Assembly (NCBI GenBank): GCA_045539925.1
Contig: JAZQGH010000113.1
Span: 1-32,304 of the forward strand
Direction of reading: 5' to 3'
DNA length: 32,304 bases
DNA from: SFWF01 sp045539925
GTDB lineage: Bacteria > Bacillota > Clostridia > Oscillospirales > Acutalibacteraceae
Of the stretch, positions 15,431 to 21,986 are shown in pieces (the stretch's first letter is position 1; every line of letters begins with the position of its first letter). The notes beneath the pieces are model-generated. The model had not been told where the DNA came from, made no database searches, and was given only the letters and a program-made list of their open reading frames with translations. Made by a program: the position numbers and the translations under genes.

Positions 15431-15763
15431 TTAAATTTCGCTATCCAAAAGGATAATGCGGAAAGCCTTTGCGTCGTCGGCGGTATAGGTACTGCTCTGG
15501 TCAAAATCGACCTCATTGTTATGAATAGCGACAAGGTCGCATATATTCATATCTTTGTCGCCGCTCATATCATAATAATATGAGTCGTTTCCGCTTGCGG
15601 CAACATACTTGGTACAGCCAGCAGTAACCTCTGTACCGAAATATTTGACGCCGTCTTTTTCGGCTACCGATAGTGCGCCGTCGTCGATACCTGCAGCCAT
15701 AACCGACAGGGAACAACAGGCAAGCAGTACTACCGTTAGCATAAGTGCTGCCAATTTTTTCAT
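15431..15763 (-). CDS. Small secreted dockerin-like protein
   Basis: The 110-residue product has a clear signal peptide (MKKLAALMLTVVLLACC, cleavage near VMAAG). Its C-terminal half contains DMSGDKDMNICDLVAIHN, an EF-hand-like calcium loop with D/S/D at positions 1, 3, 5 and D at 12 followed by the hydrophobic helix of a type I dockerin. A second, degenerate half with YTADDAKAFRIILLDSEI resembles a dockerin's second helix but lacks a clear calcium loop. It may bind a cohesin, or be a free calcium-binding module. The ATG follows AAAGGA. It is the first gene of a two-gene operon with the 1475-residue phosphoesterase and is divergent from an AraC regulator. Confidence 0.7.
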   Translation of the reverse strand: MKKLAALMLTVVLLACCSLSVMAAGIDDGALSVAEKDGVKYFGTEVTAGCTKYVAASGNDSYYYDMSGDKDMNICDLVAIHNNEVDFDQSSTYTADDAKAFRIILLDSEI

Positions 15764-15795
15764 TTAAGATCATCCTTTCTCGAAAATGGTCAAAT

Positions 15796-15840
15796 TTGTG
15801 CAAGTGTGTGCAAAAAAGTACACTTGATAGATTTGCACAA
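15796..15840. promoter_or_regulatory. Nested inverted/direct repeats: candidate AraC operator
   Basis: TTGTGCAA (15796-15803) is mirrored by TTGCACAA (15833-15840), and CAAGTGT (15801-15807) by ACACTTG (15820-15826). TGTGCAA also occurs as a direct repeat at 15797 and 15807. The block lies between the divergent dockerin/phosphoesterase operon and the AraC gene and overlaps the -35 box of the latter, which suits activation of one side and autoregulation of the other. Confidence 0.5.
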
Positions 15841-15852
15841 AACTTTTATAAT
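15824..15852 (+). promoter_or_regulatory. Sigma-A promoter for the AraC regulator
   Basis: TTGATA (15824-15829), 17 nt, TATAAT (15847-15852); a leader of about 90 nt follows. No comparably good promoter is visible on the opposite strand for the secreted-protein operon, as expected for an activator-dependent promoter. Confidence 0.7.
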
Positions 15853-15949
15853 ATGTGTGTACCTATTGTGAATTATATCGTACTTTTTGCTGGATTTCAA
15901 TCACATATTATTGAACTCACTTGTACGATTTTGACTAAAGGAGGAATGT

Positions 15950-16810
15950 ATGGCAGCACCGCACAGCAATGCTACAAGCAACATAAACAGATCGTTTAAA
16001 TGCACCTGTCTTCCCCATCAAAAAGAACTGAACCTTCCCTGTTATATCTCGACCTTCGGATTTACCGTGCGGGAGCACAAGATAAATCTGGAAAAAAGCG
16101 CAAAATGTTTCCTCGTATGCTCACTTAAAGGACGTGGTCGGGCTTACATTGACGGACAGTGGGAAAAGGTTCCCGAAGGGAGTCTGCTTTATATACCGTC
16201 GCACTCGCAGATAAAGTATGAGCCTATAGACGAAAACACTTGGTCGACAGCCTGGATAACCTTTTCGGGCAAGTTTGCCGAAAGTATGTTACCAAGGAAG
16301 GCCTGTGTTATCGACGGGAACCACTCATATATATATGACATCGTCTCCTTCCTCCACGAAAAATACGAGCAGGAAGATTTTTACGAGCACAGTAGTTCTA
16401 GACTGTATTTTATACTTTTAAAGCTTCGAAGGCTGACTAATAATGCAAGCAATATAACTGTGTTTAAAGGTAACCCCCGAGGACAAGTATCTAAATCTAT
16501 AAAACATATAACCGAACGGTTTACACAGGATCTCCCCGTCTCATTTCTTGCCGAGCAATGCGGAATAAGCGAGGAATACTACTGCAGACTATTTAAAAAG
16601 ATCGTAGGAACTACCCCAACATCCTATATTAACTCCCTTCGCATAACCCGAGCCTGCGATATGCTTAAAAAACACCCCGACATCACGATAGAGAATGTTG
16701 CCAAGGATTGCGGCTTTAACAACATCTCCTATTTTAACAGGATATTTAAAAACCAAACAGGTTTTACCCCCAGCACATTCAGAGTGAATGGAGATATTAA
16801 AGACGAATAA
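15950..16810 (+). CDS. AraC-family transcriptional regulator
   Basis: The 286-residue regulator has an N-terminal cupin-like sensing domain (about residues 30-140, with GQWEKVPEGSLLYIPSHSQIKY) and a C-terminal double helix-turn-helix (about 185-280). The first HTH is VSFLAEQCGISEEYYCRLFK, the second is around IENVAKDCGFNNISYFNRIF, and GFTPSTFR closes the domain. The cupin fold suggests a sugar or similar small ligand. AAAGGAGG lies 5 nt before the ATG at 15950; an out-of-frame ATG at 15946 leads to a short dead-end frame. The gene is divergent from the dockerin-like/phosphoesterase operon, making that operon its most likely target. Confidence 0.9.
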   Translation: MAAPHSNATSNINRSFKCTCLPHQKELNLPCYISTFGFTVREHKINLEKSAKCFLVCSLKGRGRAYIDGQWEKVPEGSLLYIPSHSQIKYEPIDENTWSTAWITFSGKFAESMLPRKACVIDGNHSYIYDIVSFLHEKYEQEDFYEHSSSRLYFILLKLRRLTNNASNITVFKGNPRGQVSKSIKHITERFTQDLPVSFLAEQCGISEEYYCRLFKKIVGTTPTSYINSLRITRACDMLKKHPDITIENVAKDCGFNNISYFNRIFKNQTGFTPSTFRVNGDIKDE

Positions 16811-16820
16811 TAAAAACACA

Positions 16821-16858
16821 AAAATGAGGTATGCACTGTGTAGTACATACCTCATTTT
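16821..16858. terminator. Bidirectional terminator between the AraC gene and mazF
   Basis: A 13-bp perfect stem AAAATGAGGTATG / CATACCTCATTTT (16821-16833 with 16846-16858) lies between the two convergent genes. The mazF stop codon sits at its right edge. Confidence 0.85.
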
Positions 16859-17208
16859 TACATTGTTCCAAGTCCGAAGCTGACTGTAAGGGCTTTATTT
16901 ACCAGATCCATAGAGGTAACATCCAGCGTTCCCATTTTTTCTTTAAGCCTCTGCTTATCTATTGTGCGCACCTGCTCTAATAAAACTATCGAATCCTTTG
17001 CAAGTCCACAGCCCACCCCATTGACATGTATATGTGTGGGGAGCTTGGTTTTATCCCTTTGACTGGTAATTGCCGCGGCTATTACCGTCGGGCTGTATTT
17101 GTTGCCGATGTCGTTCTGAATTATAAGTACGGGACGCACTCCGCCCTGTTCAGAGCCCACAACGGGACTCAGGTCCGCATAGTATATATCTCCTCGTTTT
17201 ACTGTCAT
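16858..17208 (-). CDS. mazF: MazF/EndoA-type mRNA interferase (type II toxin)
   Basis: This 116-residue PemK/MazF endoribonuclease cuts single-stranded RNA at short motifs. It has the family start KRGDIYYADLSPVVGSEQGG, VRPVLIIQND with catalytic Arg25, and AAITSQ with Thr48/Ser49 at the positions of the active-site pair in Bacillus EndoA, and it is full length. AAAGGTG precedes the ATG. In most Firmicutes a small MazE/EndoAI antitoxin gene lies directly upstream; here the 268 nt up to ymdB hold no frame longer than a few codons on this strand. The toxin is therefore an apparent orphan whose antitoxin, if any, is encoded elsewhere. Confidence 0.92.
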   Translation of the reverse strand: MTVKRGDIYYADLSPVVGSEQGGVRPVLIIQNDIGNKYSPTVIAAAITSQRDKTKLPTHIHVNGVGCGLAKDSIVLLEQVRTIDKQRLKEKMGTLDVTSMDLVNKALTVSFGLGTM

Positions 17209-17325
17209 TTCTTTTCACACCTTTAGTAGCTTTCGTTAGTATTTTTACCAATCCGGTGTGTTTTTAATCATCTTCTGTATATTTTATGCGGACGAGATGT
17301 TATTTGTTAAAGGTCTGCATTACAT

Positions 17326-17361
17326 AATTATTATCGTTTGAGCTAGAAAACGATAACAATT
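17326..17361. promoter_or_regulatory. Long perfect dyad, candidate operator between mazF and ymdB
   Basis: TTATCGTTT (17331-17339) and AAACGATAA (17348-17356) are perfect inverted repeats around an 8-nt centre, and the symmetry continues outward through AATT/AATT after one mismatch. It lies about 50 nt upstream of the ymdB promoter. No T-tract follows, so an operator is more likely than a terminator. Confidence 0.45.
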
Positions 17362-17408
17362 CGTTACTGCTATTGAAAATTTTAATATATATATCAACTA
17401 CTTTACGG

Positions 17409-17437
17409 TTGAAAAAAACTTTAAAATATAGTATACT
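17409..17437 (+). promoter_or_regulatory. Sigma-A promoter for the ymdB operon
   Basis: TTGAAA (17409-17414), 17 nt, TATACT (17432-17437), about 40 nt before the TTG start of ymdB. Confidence 0.7.
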
Positions 17438-17476
17438 TACGATGTATATAGATTTTTATGTGCAGGCGGTGAAATA

Positions 17477-18253
17477 TTGAGAATACTGGCTATAGGTGAT
17501 GTTTGCGGAGAGGTTGGCTGTAAAAAGCTTCTGTCTGTGCTTCCCCTCCTAAAAAAAGAAAATGGTATAGATTTCACCGTAGTCAACGGTGAAAATTCTG
17601 CCGCATCAAACGGAATATCTGCTGATTCGGCTCAGATTATACTGTCTGCAGGTGCTGATGTTATAACAGGCGGAAACCATACACTTCACCGAAAGGATTT
17701 TCGCAATATTTTAGACGAAAACGAACGACTGCTCCGCCCTCACAATATGCCTAAAGCCGAATACGGCAGCGGATACTGCATAGTCGATATGGGGTATACT
17801 ACTGTTGCGGTGATAAATCTACTTGGCAGAATATATCTTGATATGCACGAAACCGAAAATCCTTTTCTTGTTGCCGATGAGCTTATAAACCGCGCGAAAA
17901 ATGACGGCGCATCGGTTATAATTGTAGATTTTCACGCCGAGGCAACAAGTGAAAAACGGGCCTTGGGGCTTTATCTTGACGGCAAGGTATCTGCCCTTTT
18001 CGGGACACACACCCATGTGCAGACCAGTGACGCCCAGATACTGCCAAAGGGCACTGCCTACATTACAGACCTTGGTATGACGGGTCCCATACACAGTATT
18101 TTAGGCATAGAGCCCGAAATTATTATTGACCGACTTAAAAACGGCAATCAGGGACGATTTGTTCAAGCCGAAGGAGAAGGAATTCTTGAAGGAATAATCT
18201 TTGAAACCGACAAAAGAGGTAAAGCCGTATCAATTGAAACCATAAGACTTTAG
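17477..18253 (+). CDS. ymdB: YmdB-family metallophosphoesterase (cyclic-nucleotide phosphodiesterase)
   Basis: The 258-residue enzyme matches the YmdB/TIGR00282 family. Bacillus YmdB hydrolyses 2',3'-cyclic nucleotides in vitro and influences biofilm and motility decisions. Metal-ligand motifs are in order: IGDVCGEVG (D8), VNGEN (E39, N40), GGNHTLH (N67, H68), DFHAEATSEK and GTHTHVQTSD. The length fits the family. The start is TTG at 17477, 5 nt after AGGCGGTG; no ATG is available before the first strand RILAIGD. It heads a plus-strand run with short gaps: the lipoprotein gene begins 17 nt later. In many Firmicutes ymdB follows rny (RNase Y), but rny is not here. Confidence 0.9.
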   Translation: MRILAIGDVCGEVGCKKLLSVLPLLKKENGIDFTVVNGENSAASNGISADSAQIILSAGADVITGGNHTLHRKDFRNILDENERLLRPHNMPKAEYGSGYCIVDMGYTTVAVINLLGRIYLDMHETENPFLVADELINRAKNDGASVIIVDFHAEATSEKRALGLYLDGKVSALFGTHTHVQTSDAQILPKGTAYITDLGMTGPIHSILGIEPEIIIDRLKNGNQGRFVQAEGEGILEGIIFETDKRGKAVSIETIRL

Positions 18254-18270
18254 AGTAATGGAGTTTTTTA

Positions 18271-19866
18271 ATGCTTAAAAAAATTACAGCCCTGCTTTTA
18301 GCCGTTATTCTGCTGACCTTTGCAGGCTGCGGTGACAAGCTCCCCGACAGCAGCTCGCAGGACTCTTCTACCCCCTCAGGCACCGAAGAGACCAAGAGCA
18401 GTCTGCAGCTTCTATACTGCGAAAACGACACTATGAATCCTTATAAGACCATCAGCAAACTTAATGCCGAACTTGCTTCTCTGCTTTTCGACCCTCTGGT
18501 CAAGGTTACCGATACCTTTGAATCTGTAAATGTTTTAGCAGAAAGTATAGAAACGGTAGATAATATCTGCACTGTAACCCTTAAGGATTCGGTATTCTCC
18601 GACAACACGGCAGTTACCGCTGAGGATGTTGTTTATTCCTGCAATCTTGCAAAAAACTGCGAAAGATTTTCTTATCTTTTTTATGAGGTTACCGATATTG
18701 CGGCGGCGGATGCCAAAACGGTCATTTTCACCCTTAATGTAAAGGATCCTTATTTTCAAAGGCTGCTCAGTTTCCCCATTCTTAAAACAGGCTCGGATCA
18801 GCTGAAAAACGAAGATAATGTAGAGCTTACACCCATCGGCTGCGGAAGATTTGTTTTTGATGATACAAATTCAAGGCTGATACCAAATGCCAACTACTCA
18901 CCGAAAATTACAAACCTTGAGGAAATACGTCTGGTAAACGCTCCCGACGATGAGTCTATGCGCCATCACGTTGAGGTTGGTGTCACCGATATTTATTATG
19001 CAGAAACGCCCGAGGACACCATTATCCGAATGAGTGGCAAGAAAAAGACGGTAAATCTTAATAATCTTGTATACTTAGGAATAAATCACAATTATGCTCC
19101 GCTGAAAAACGCCGAACTGCGCTATGCCATCTCCTCCGCCATCTCAAGAAACGAGATCCGCTCCTCTGCTTTTTACTCCAACGCAGTTGCCGCAACAGGC
19201 TTTTTCCATCCCGATTGGCAGGAGGTTTCGGACTATCAGACCATAGAGTCTATAGCAAATTTAAAAATATCTGTTGAGTATTTGAGCAAAATAGGTTATA
19301 ATAGACTGAATGAAGACGGATATTACGAAAATTCCCACGGTAATATCCTTGAACTTACATTACTTGTAAACGGTGACAGTGCTACTAAATCTGCCGCGGC
19401 TCAGCTCATTTCTGCTCAGCTTAAAGCAGCAGGAATTAAGGTCACTGTAAATTCCGTCGGCAAGGACGCATATTTTGCGGCTCTCAGTTCGGGAAGCTTC
19501 CAGCTTTATCTCGGAGAAATAAAGCTCTTACCCAATATGGACATTCGCTCCCTTGTAATGCCCTACGGTGCCGCCGCATACGGTATGGTGGATAAGGTTG
19601 CGAAAGAGACTCCCGAGCAAACCGAAACTCAAGAGGATACAGAAAAGCACGATGACGAGACCTCTTATATTCAAGTTGTCGAAAACTTCTATGTGGGAAG
19701 CAATACTGCGGTAGATGTTGCCTCTTCACTGCTGGCTAATATGCCTATAATCCCAATTTTATACAGAGATTCCATTGTTTTTTATTCTAACGATATTGAA
19801 GATATCGGCGCAGTATCCAGCGGCGACATTTTCCTTTCGATAGATAAATATAAAGTAAAAAAATAA
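18271..19866 (+). CDS. Family 5 extracellular solute-binding lipoprotein (orphan)
   Basis: The 531-residue protein has a lipoprotein signal peptide with lipobox FAGC (acylated Cys20) and a Ser/Thr-rich linker. The SBP_bac_5 fold follows: LNAELASLLFDPLVKV, a VTAEDVVYSCNLAKN segment, a TPIGCGRFVF segment, and ELRYAISSAISRNEI. This family delivers peptides or nickel to ABC importers. No permease or ATPase gene is nearby, so it either serves a distant transporter or has another cell-surface role. Near residues 445-465 there is an acidic low-complexity insert (ETPEQTETQEDTEKHDDE), unusual in this fold. It lies between ymdB and asp23, with 17- and 18-nt gaps, so it is probably cotranscribed with both. 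Confidence 0.87.
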   Translation: MLKKITALLLAVILLTFAGCGDKLPDSSSQDSSTPSGTEETKSSLQLLYCENDTMNPYKTISKLNAELASLLFDPLVKVTDTFESVNVLAESIETVDNICTVTLKDSVFSDNTAVTAEDVVYSCNLAKNCERFSYLFYEVTDIAAADAKTVIFTLNVKDPYFQRLLSFPILKTGSDQLKNEDNVELTPIGCGRFVFDDTNSRLIPNANYSPKITNLEEIRLVNAPDDESMRHHVEVGVTDIYYAETPEDTIIRMSGKKKTVNLNNLVYLGINHNYAPLKNAELRYAISSAISRNEIRSSAFYSNAVAATGFFHPDWQEVSDYQTIESIANLKISVEYLSKIGYNRLNEDGYYENSHGNILELTLLVNGDSATKSAAAQLISAQLKAAGIKVTVNSVGKDAYFAALSSGSFQLYLGEIKLLPNMDIRSLVMPYGAAAYGMVDKVAKETPEQTETQEDTEKHDDETSYIQVVENFYVGSNTAVDVASSLLANMPIIPILYRDSIVFYSNDIEDIGAVSSGDIFLSIDKYKVKK

Positions 19867-19884
19867 TTTCCGGAGGACTAAAAT

Positions 19885-20235
19885 ATGATATCTTATGAAA
19901 CAAGACTCGGCAAAATCCATATCTCTGAAGAATATCTCCAGAAACTTATCGGTCAGGCCGTTACCTCCTGCTTCGGCGTTGTAGGTATGGTACCCAGCAC
20001 CAGCAAACAGAAGCTTTTTAGTGTTCTTACCAAAAAAGAAGACATAAAGCAAGGTATTATAATCCGCGGTAATTCCGACAGCATCAATATTGAGCTTCAT
20101 ATAATCGTATCCTACGGAATGAATATAAACGCGATTGCTCAGAGCATCGTTCACAAGGTTCAGTACACCGTCAGCGAAGCCACAGGTATAAAGGTTGGCA
20201 AGGTTACTGTAAAGGTTGACGGAATTAAAGAGTAG
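19885..20235 (+). CDS. Asp23/Gls24 family envelope stress protein
   Basis: The 116-residue protein is a single Asp23/DUF322 domain: start YETRLGKIHISEEYLQKLIG, the GQAVTSCFGVVGMV helix, and IELHIIVSYGMNINAIAQSI before TGIKVGKVTVKVDGI. It corresponds to YloU of Bacillus. Its place directly before fakA and recG is conserved across Firmicutes. The biochemical role is not settled; homologues are abundant, membrane-associated and linked to cell-wall stress or fatty-acid kinase complexes. GGAGGA precedes the ATG. Confidence 0.92.
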   Translation: MISYETRLGKIHISEEYLQKLIGQAVTSCFGVVGMVPSTSKQKLFSVLTKKEDIKQGIIIRGNSDSINIELHIIVSYGMNINAIAQSIVHKVQYTVSEATGIKVGKVTVKVDGIKE

Positions 20236-20282
20236 ACCTATATCATTCTGTGTATTCGGCACAAGAACTAAGGAGTGTTTTG

Positions 20283-21968
20283 ATGTTTAACGGAAACATA
20301 TTACGTGATGCAATAATTTCTGGGGCAAATAACATTGCCAATAATAAAAAAGCAGTAGATGACCTTAATGTATTCCCCGTTCCCGACGGAGATACAGGTA
20401 CAAATATGTCTATGAGTATCGGCAATGCCGCAAGGGAGCTTGCACGTCTTGACGGCGAGACTGTCGGTGAAGTCTCTAAGGTTGCCGCCTCTGCCCTGCT
20501 CAGAGGTGCCAGAGGAAATTCGGGCGTTATTACCTCTCTGCTTTTCAGAGGCTTTTCCAAGGGCTTTAAGGGTGCTGACGAAATTACACCCGAAAACCTT
20601 GCAGTCGCTTTTAAGGAAGGTGTAGAGGCCGCATACAAGGCTGTTATGAAGCCCACCGAGGGCACTATTCTTACAGTTGCCCGCGTTGCTTCTGAATATG
20701 CCGACAACGCCTCCTCTGAGGGTAAAGATGCCCTCGAGGTTTTCGAGGCTGCAATTGAAGGTGCTAAGGAAGCTCTCGCCCAGACTCCCGAGCTTCTCCC
20801 CGTACTTAAAAAGGCAGGAGTTGTAGACGCAGGCGGACAAGGCTTTGTTGTAATTCTTGAAGGAATGTACTCTGTATTCAAAAACGGTGTTATGATAGAG
20901 GCTAAAAACACAGCTACTCAAGAGGAAGATTCCTCCTCTGAGGCTACCGCTAGAAATGCAGCAGGCGAACTTGAGGATTTTGATATCAACTTCCCCTACT
21001 GCACCGAGTTTATTGTAAACCGCGATCCCGAATGTACAAAGGAGCCCAGTGAGCTTCGTTCATATCTTGAATCTATCGGTGACTGCGTAGTAGTTGTTGA
21101 GGACGAGGAGATAATCAAGGTTCACGTTCACACCGACCATCCCGGTAACGCTATCGAAAATGCGCTTACCTTTGGTCCTCTTGTAAAACTTAAGATAGAA
21201 AATATGTGCGACCAGCACGAACGCGCAAAGCACGAATCTGACAACCGCTCTAAAAAACCTGCACAGAATGCAGAGCGCACCGAAACGATTAAGTCGGTTG
21301 CTCCCGAAAAGCCTGTTGGCTTTGTTTCGGTAGCCGCAGGTGAAGGACTTAAGGCACTCTTTACGGATTTAGGTGCCGATGTAGTGGTTAGCGGCGGACA
21401 GACAATGAATCCTTCCACCGATGACATTCTCCGCGCTGTTGAGGCAACCCCTGCCGAAACCGTATTCGTATTCCCCAATAATAAAAACATCATTATGGCG
21501 GCAGAACAGGCTATCCCCCTTGCCACCCGTAATGTTATCGTAATTCATACCAGAACTATTCCTCAGGGTGTAACAGCTATGCTTAACTACGACCCCGATG
21601 CTTCTGATAACGATAACGCTATCAATATGGGTTATGCCATTGATAACGTTTCCACAGGTCAGGTCACCTTTGCTGCCCGTGATTCTGACTTTGATGGCAA
21701 GAAAATTAAACAGGGTGAGCTTTTAGCCCTTGATAACGGTAAGATAGTATTTACCGAGACCGACCTTGAGGCTTGTATGGTAAAGCTTTGCAAACAGATG
21801 ATAAAGCGTGACAGCGAGTTTATGACCGTCTTCTACGGTGAAGATGTTATCGAGGAGCAGGCTGAGGCTCTCAGTGATGTTCTTAACGAGAAATTCGGCT
21901 CTAAGGTTGAAATCACCATGGTAAACGGCGGTCAGCCCGTATACTACTACATTATTTCGGTAGAATAA
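20283..21968 (+). CDS. fakA: Fatty acid kinase catalytic subunit FakA (YloV, DAK2 domain)
   Basis: The 561-residue protein has an N-terminal DAK2/DhaL kinase domain (residues 1-200) with the magnesium/ATP motif FPVPDGDTGTNM (D35, D37) and the nucleotide loops RGARGNSG and PTEGTIL. A middle domain with IKVHVHTDHPG follows, and then a C-terminal DegV-like region with GGQTMNPSTDDIL and FPNNKN. FakA phosphorylates fatty acids carried by FakB (DegV) proteins so that exogenous fatty acids enter phospholipid synthesis; no fakB is in this window. The ATG at 20283 is 7 nt after AAGGAG; an in-frame GTG at 20250 lacks a ribosome site. The order asp23-fakA-recG is classic. Confidence 0.93.
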   Translation: MFNGNILRDAIISGANNIANNKKAVDDLNVFPVPDGDTGTNMSMSIGNAARELARLDGETVGEVSKVAASALLRGARGNSGVITSLLFRGFSKGFKGADEITPENLAVAFKEGVEAAYKAVMKPTEGTILTVARVASEYADNASSEGKDALEVFEAAIEGAKEALAQTPELLPVLKKAGVVDAGGQGFVVILEGMYSVFKNGVMIEAKNTATQEEDSSSEATARNAAGELEDFDINFPYCTEFIVNRDPECTKEPSELRSYLESIGDCVVVVEDEEIIKVHVHTDHPGNAIENALTFGPLVKLKIENMCDQHERAKHESDNRSKKPAQNAERTETIKSVAPEKPVGFVSVAAGEGLKALFTDLGADVVVSGGQTMNPSTDDILRAVEATPAETVFVFPNNKNIIMAAEQAIPLATRNVIVIHTRTIPQGVTAMLNYDPDASDNDNAINMGYAIDNVSTGQVTFAARDSDFDGKKIKQGELLALDNGKIVFTETDLEACMVKLCKQMIKRDSEFMTVFYGEDVIEEQAEALSDVLNEKFGSKVEITMVNGGQPVYYYIISVE

Positions 21969-21986
21969 TTTTTCCGGAGGTGCCGT

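Noticed and set aside
15946..15948. ATG at 15946 as the AraC start
   Set aside because: It is out of frame with the regulator and leads to a short frame; 15950 reads the conserved protein.
17245..17271. 8-codon minus-strand frame (MIKNTPDW) upstream of mazF as an antitoxin
   Set aside because: Far too short for any known MazE-type antitoxin and lacks a clear ribosome site.
20301..20921. Antisense frames of over 200 codons inside fakA
   Set aside because: Shadows of a strongly biased, well-conserved coding region on the other strand.
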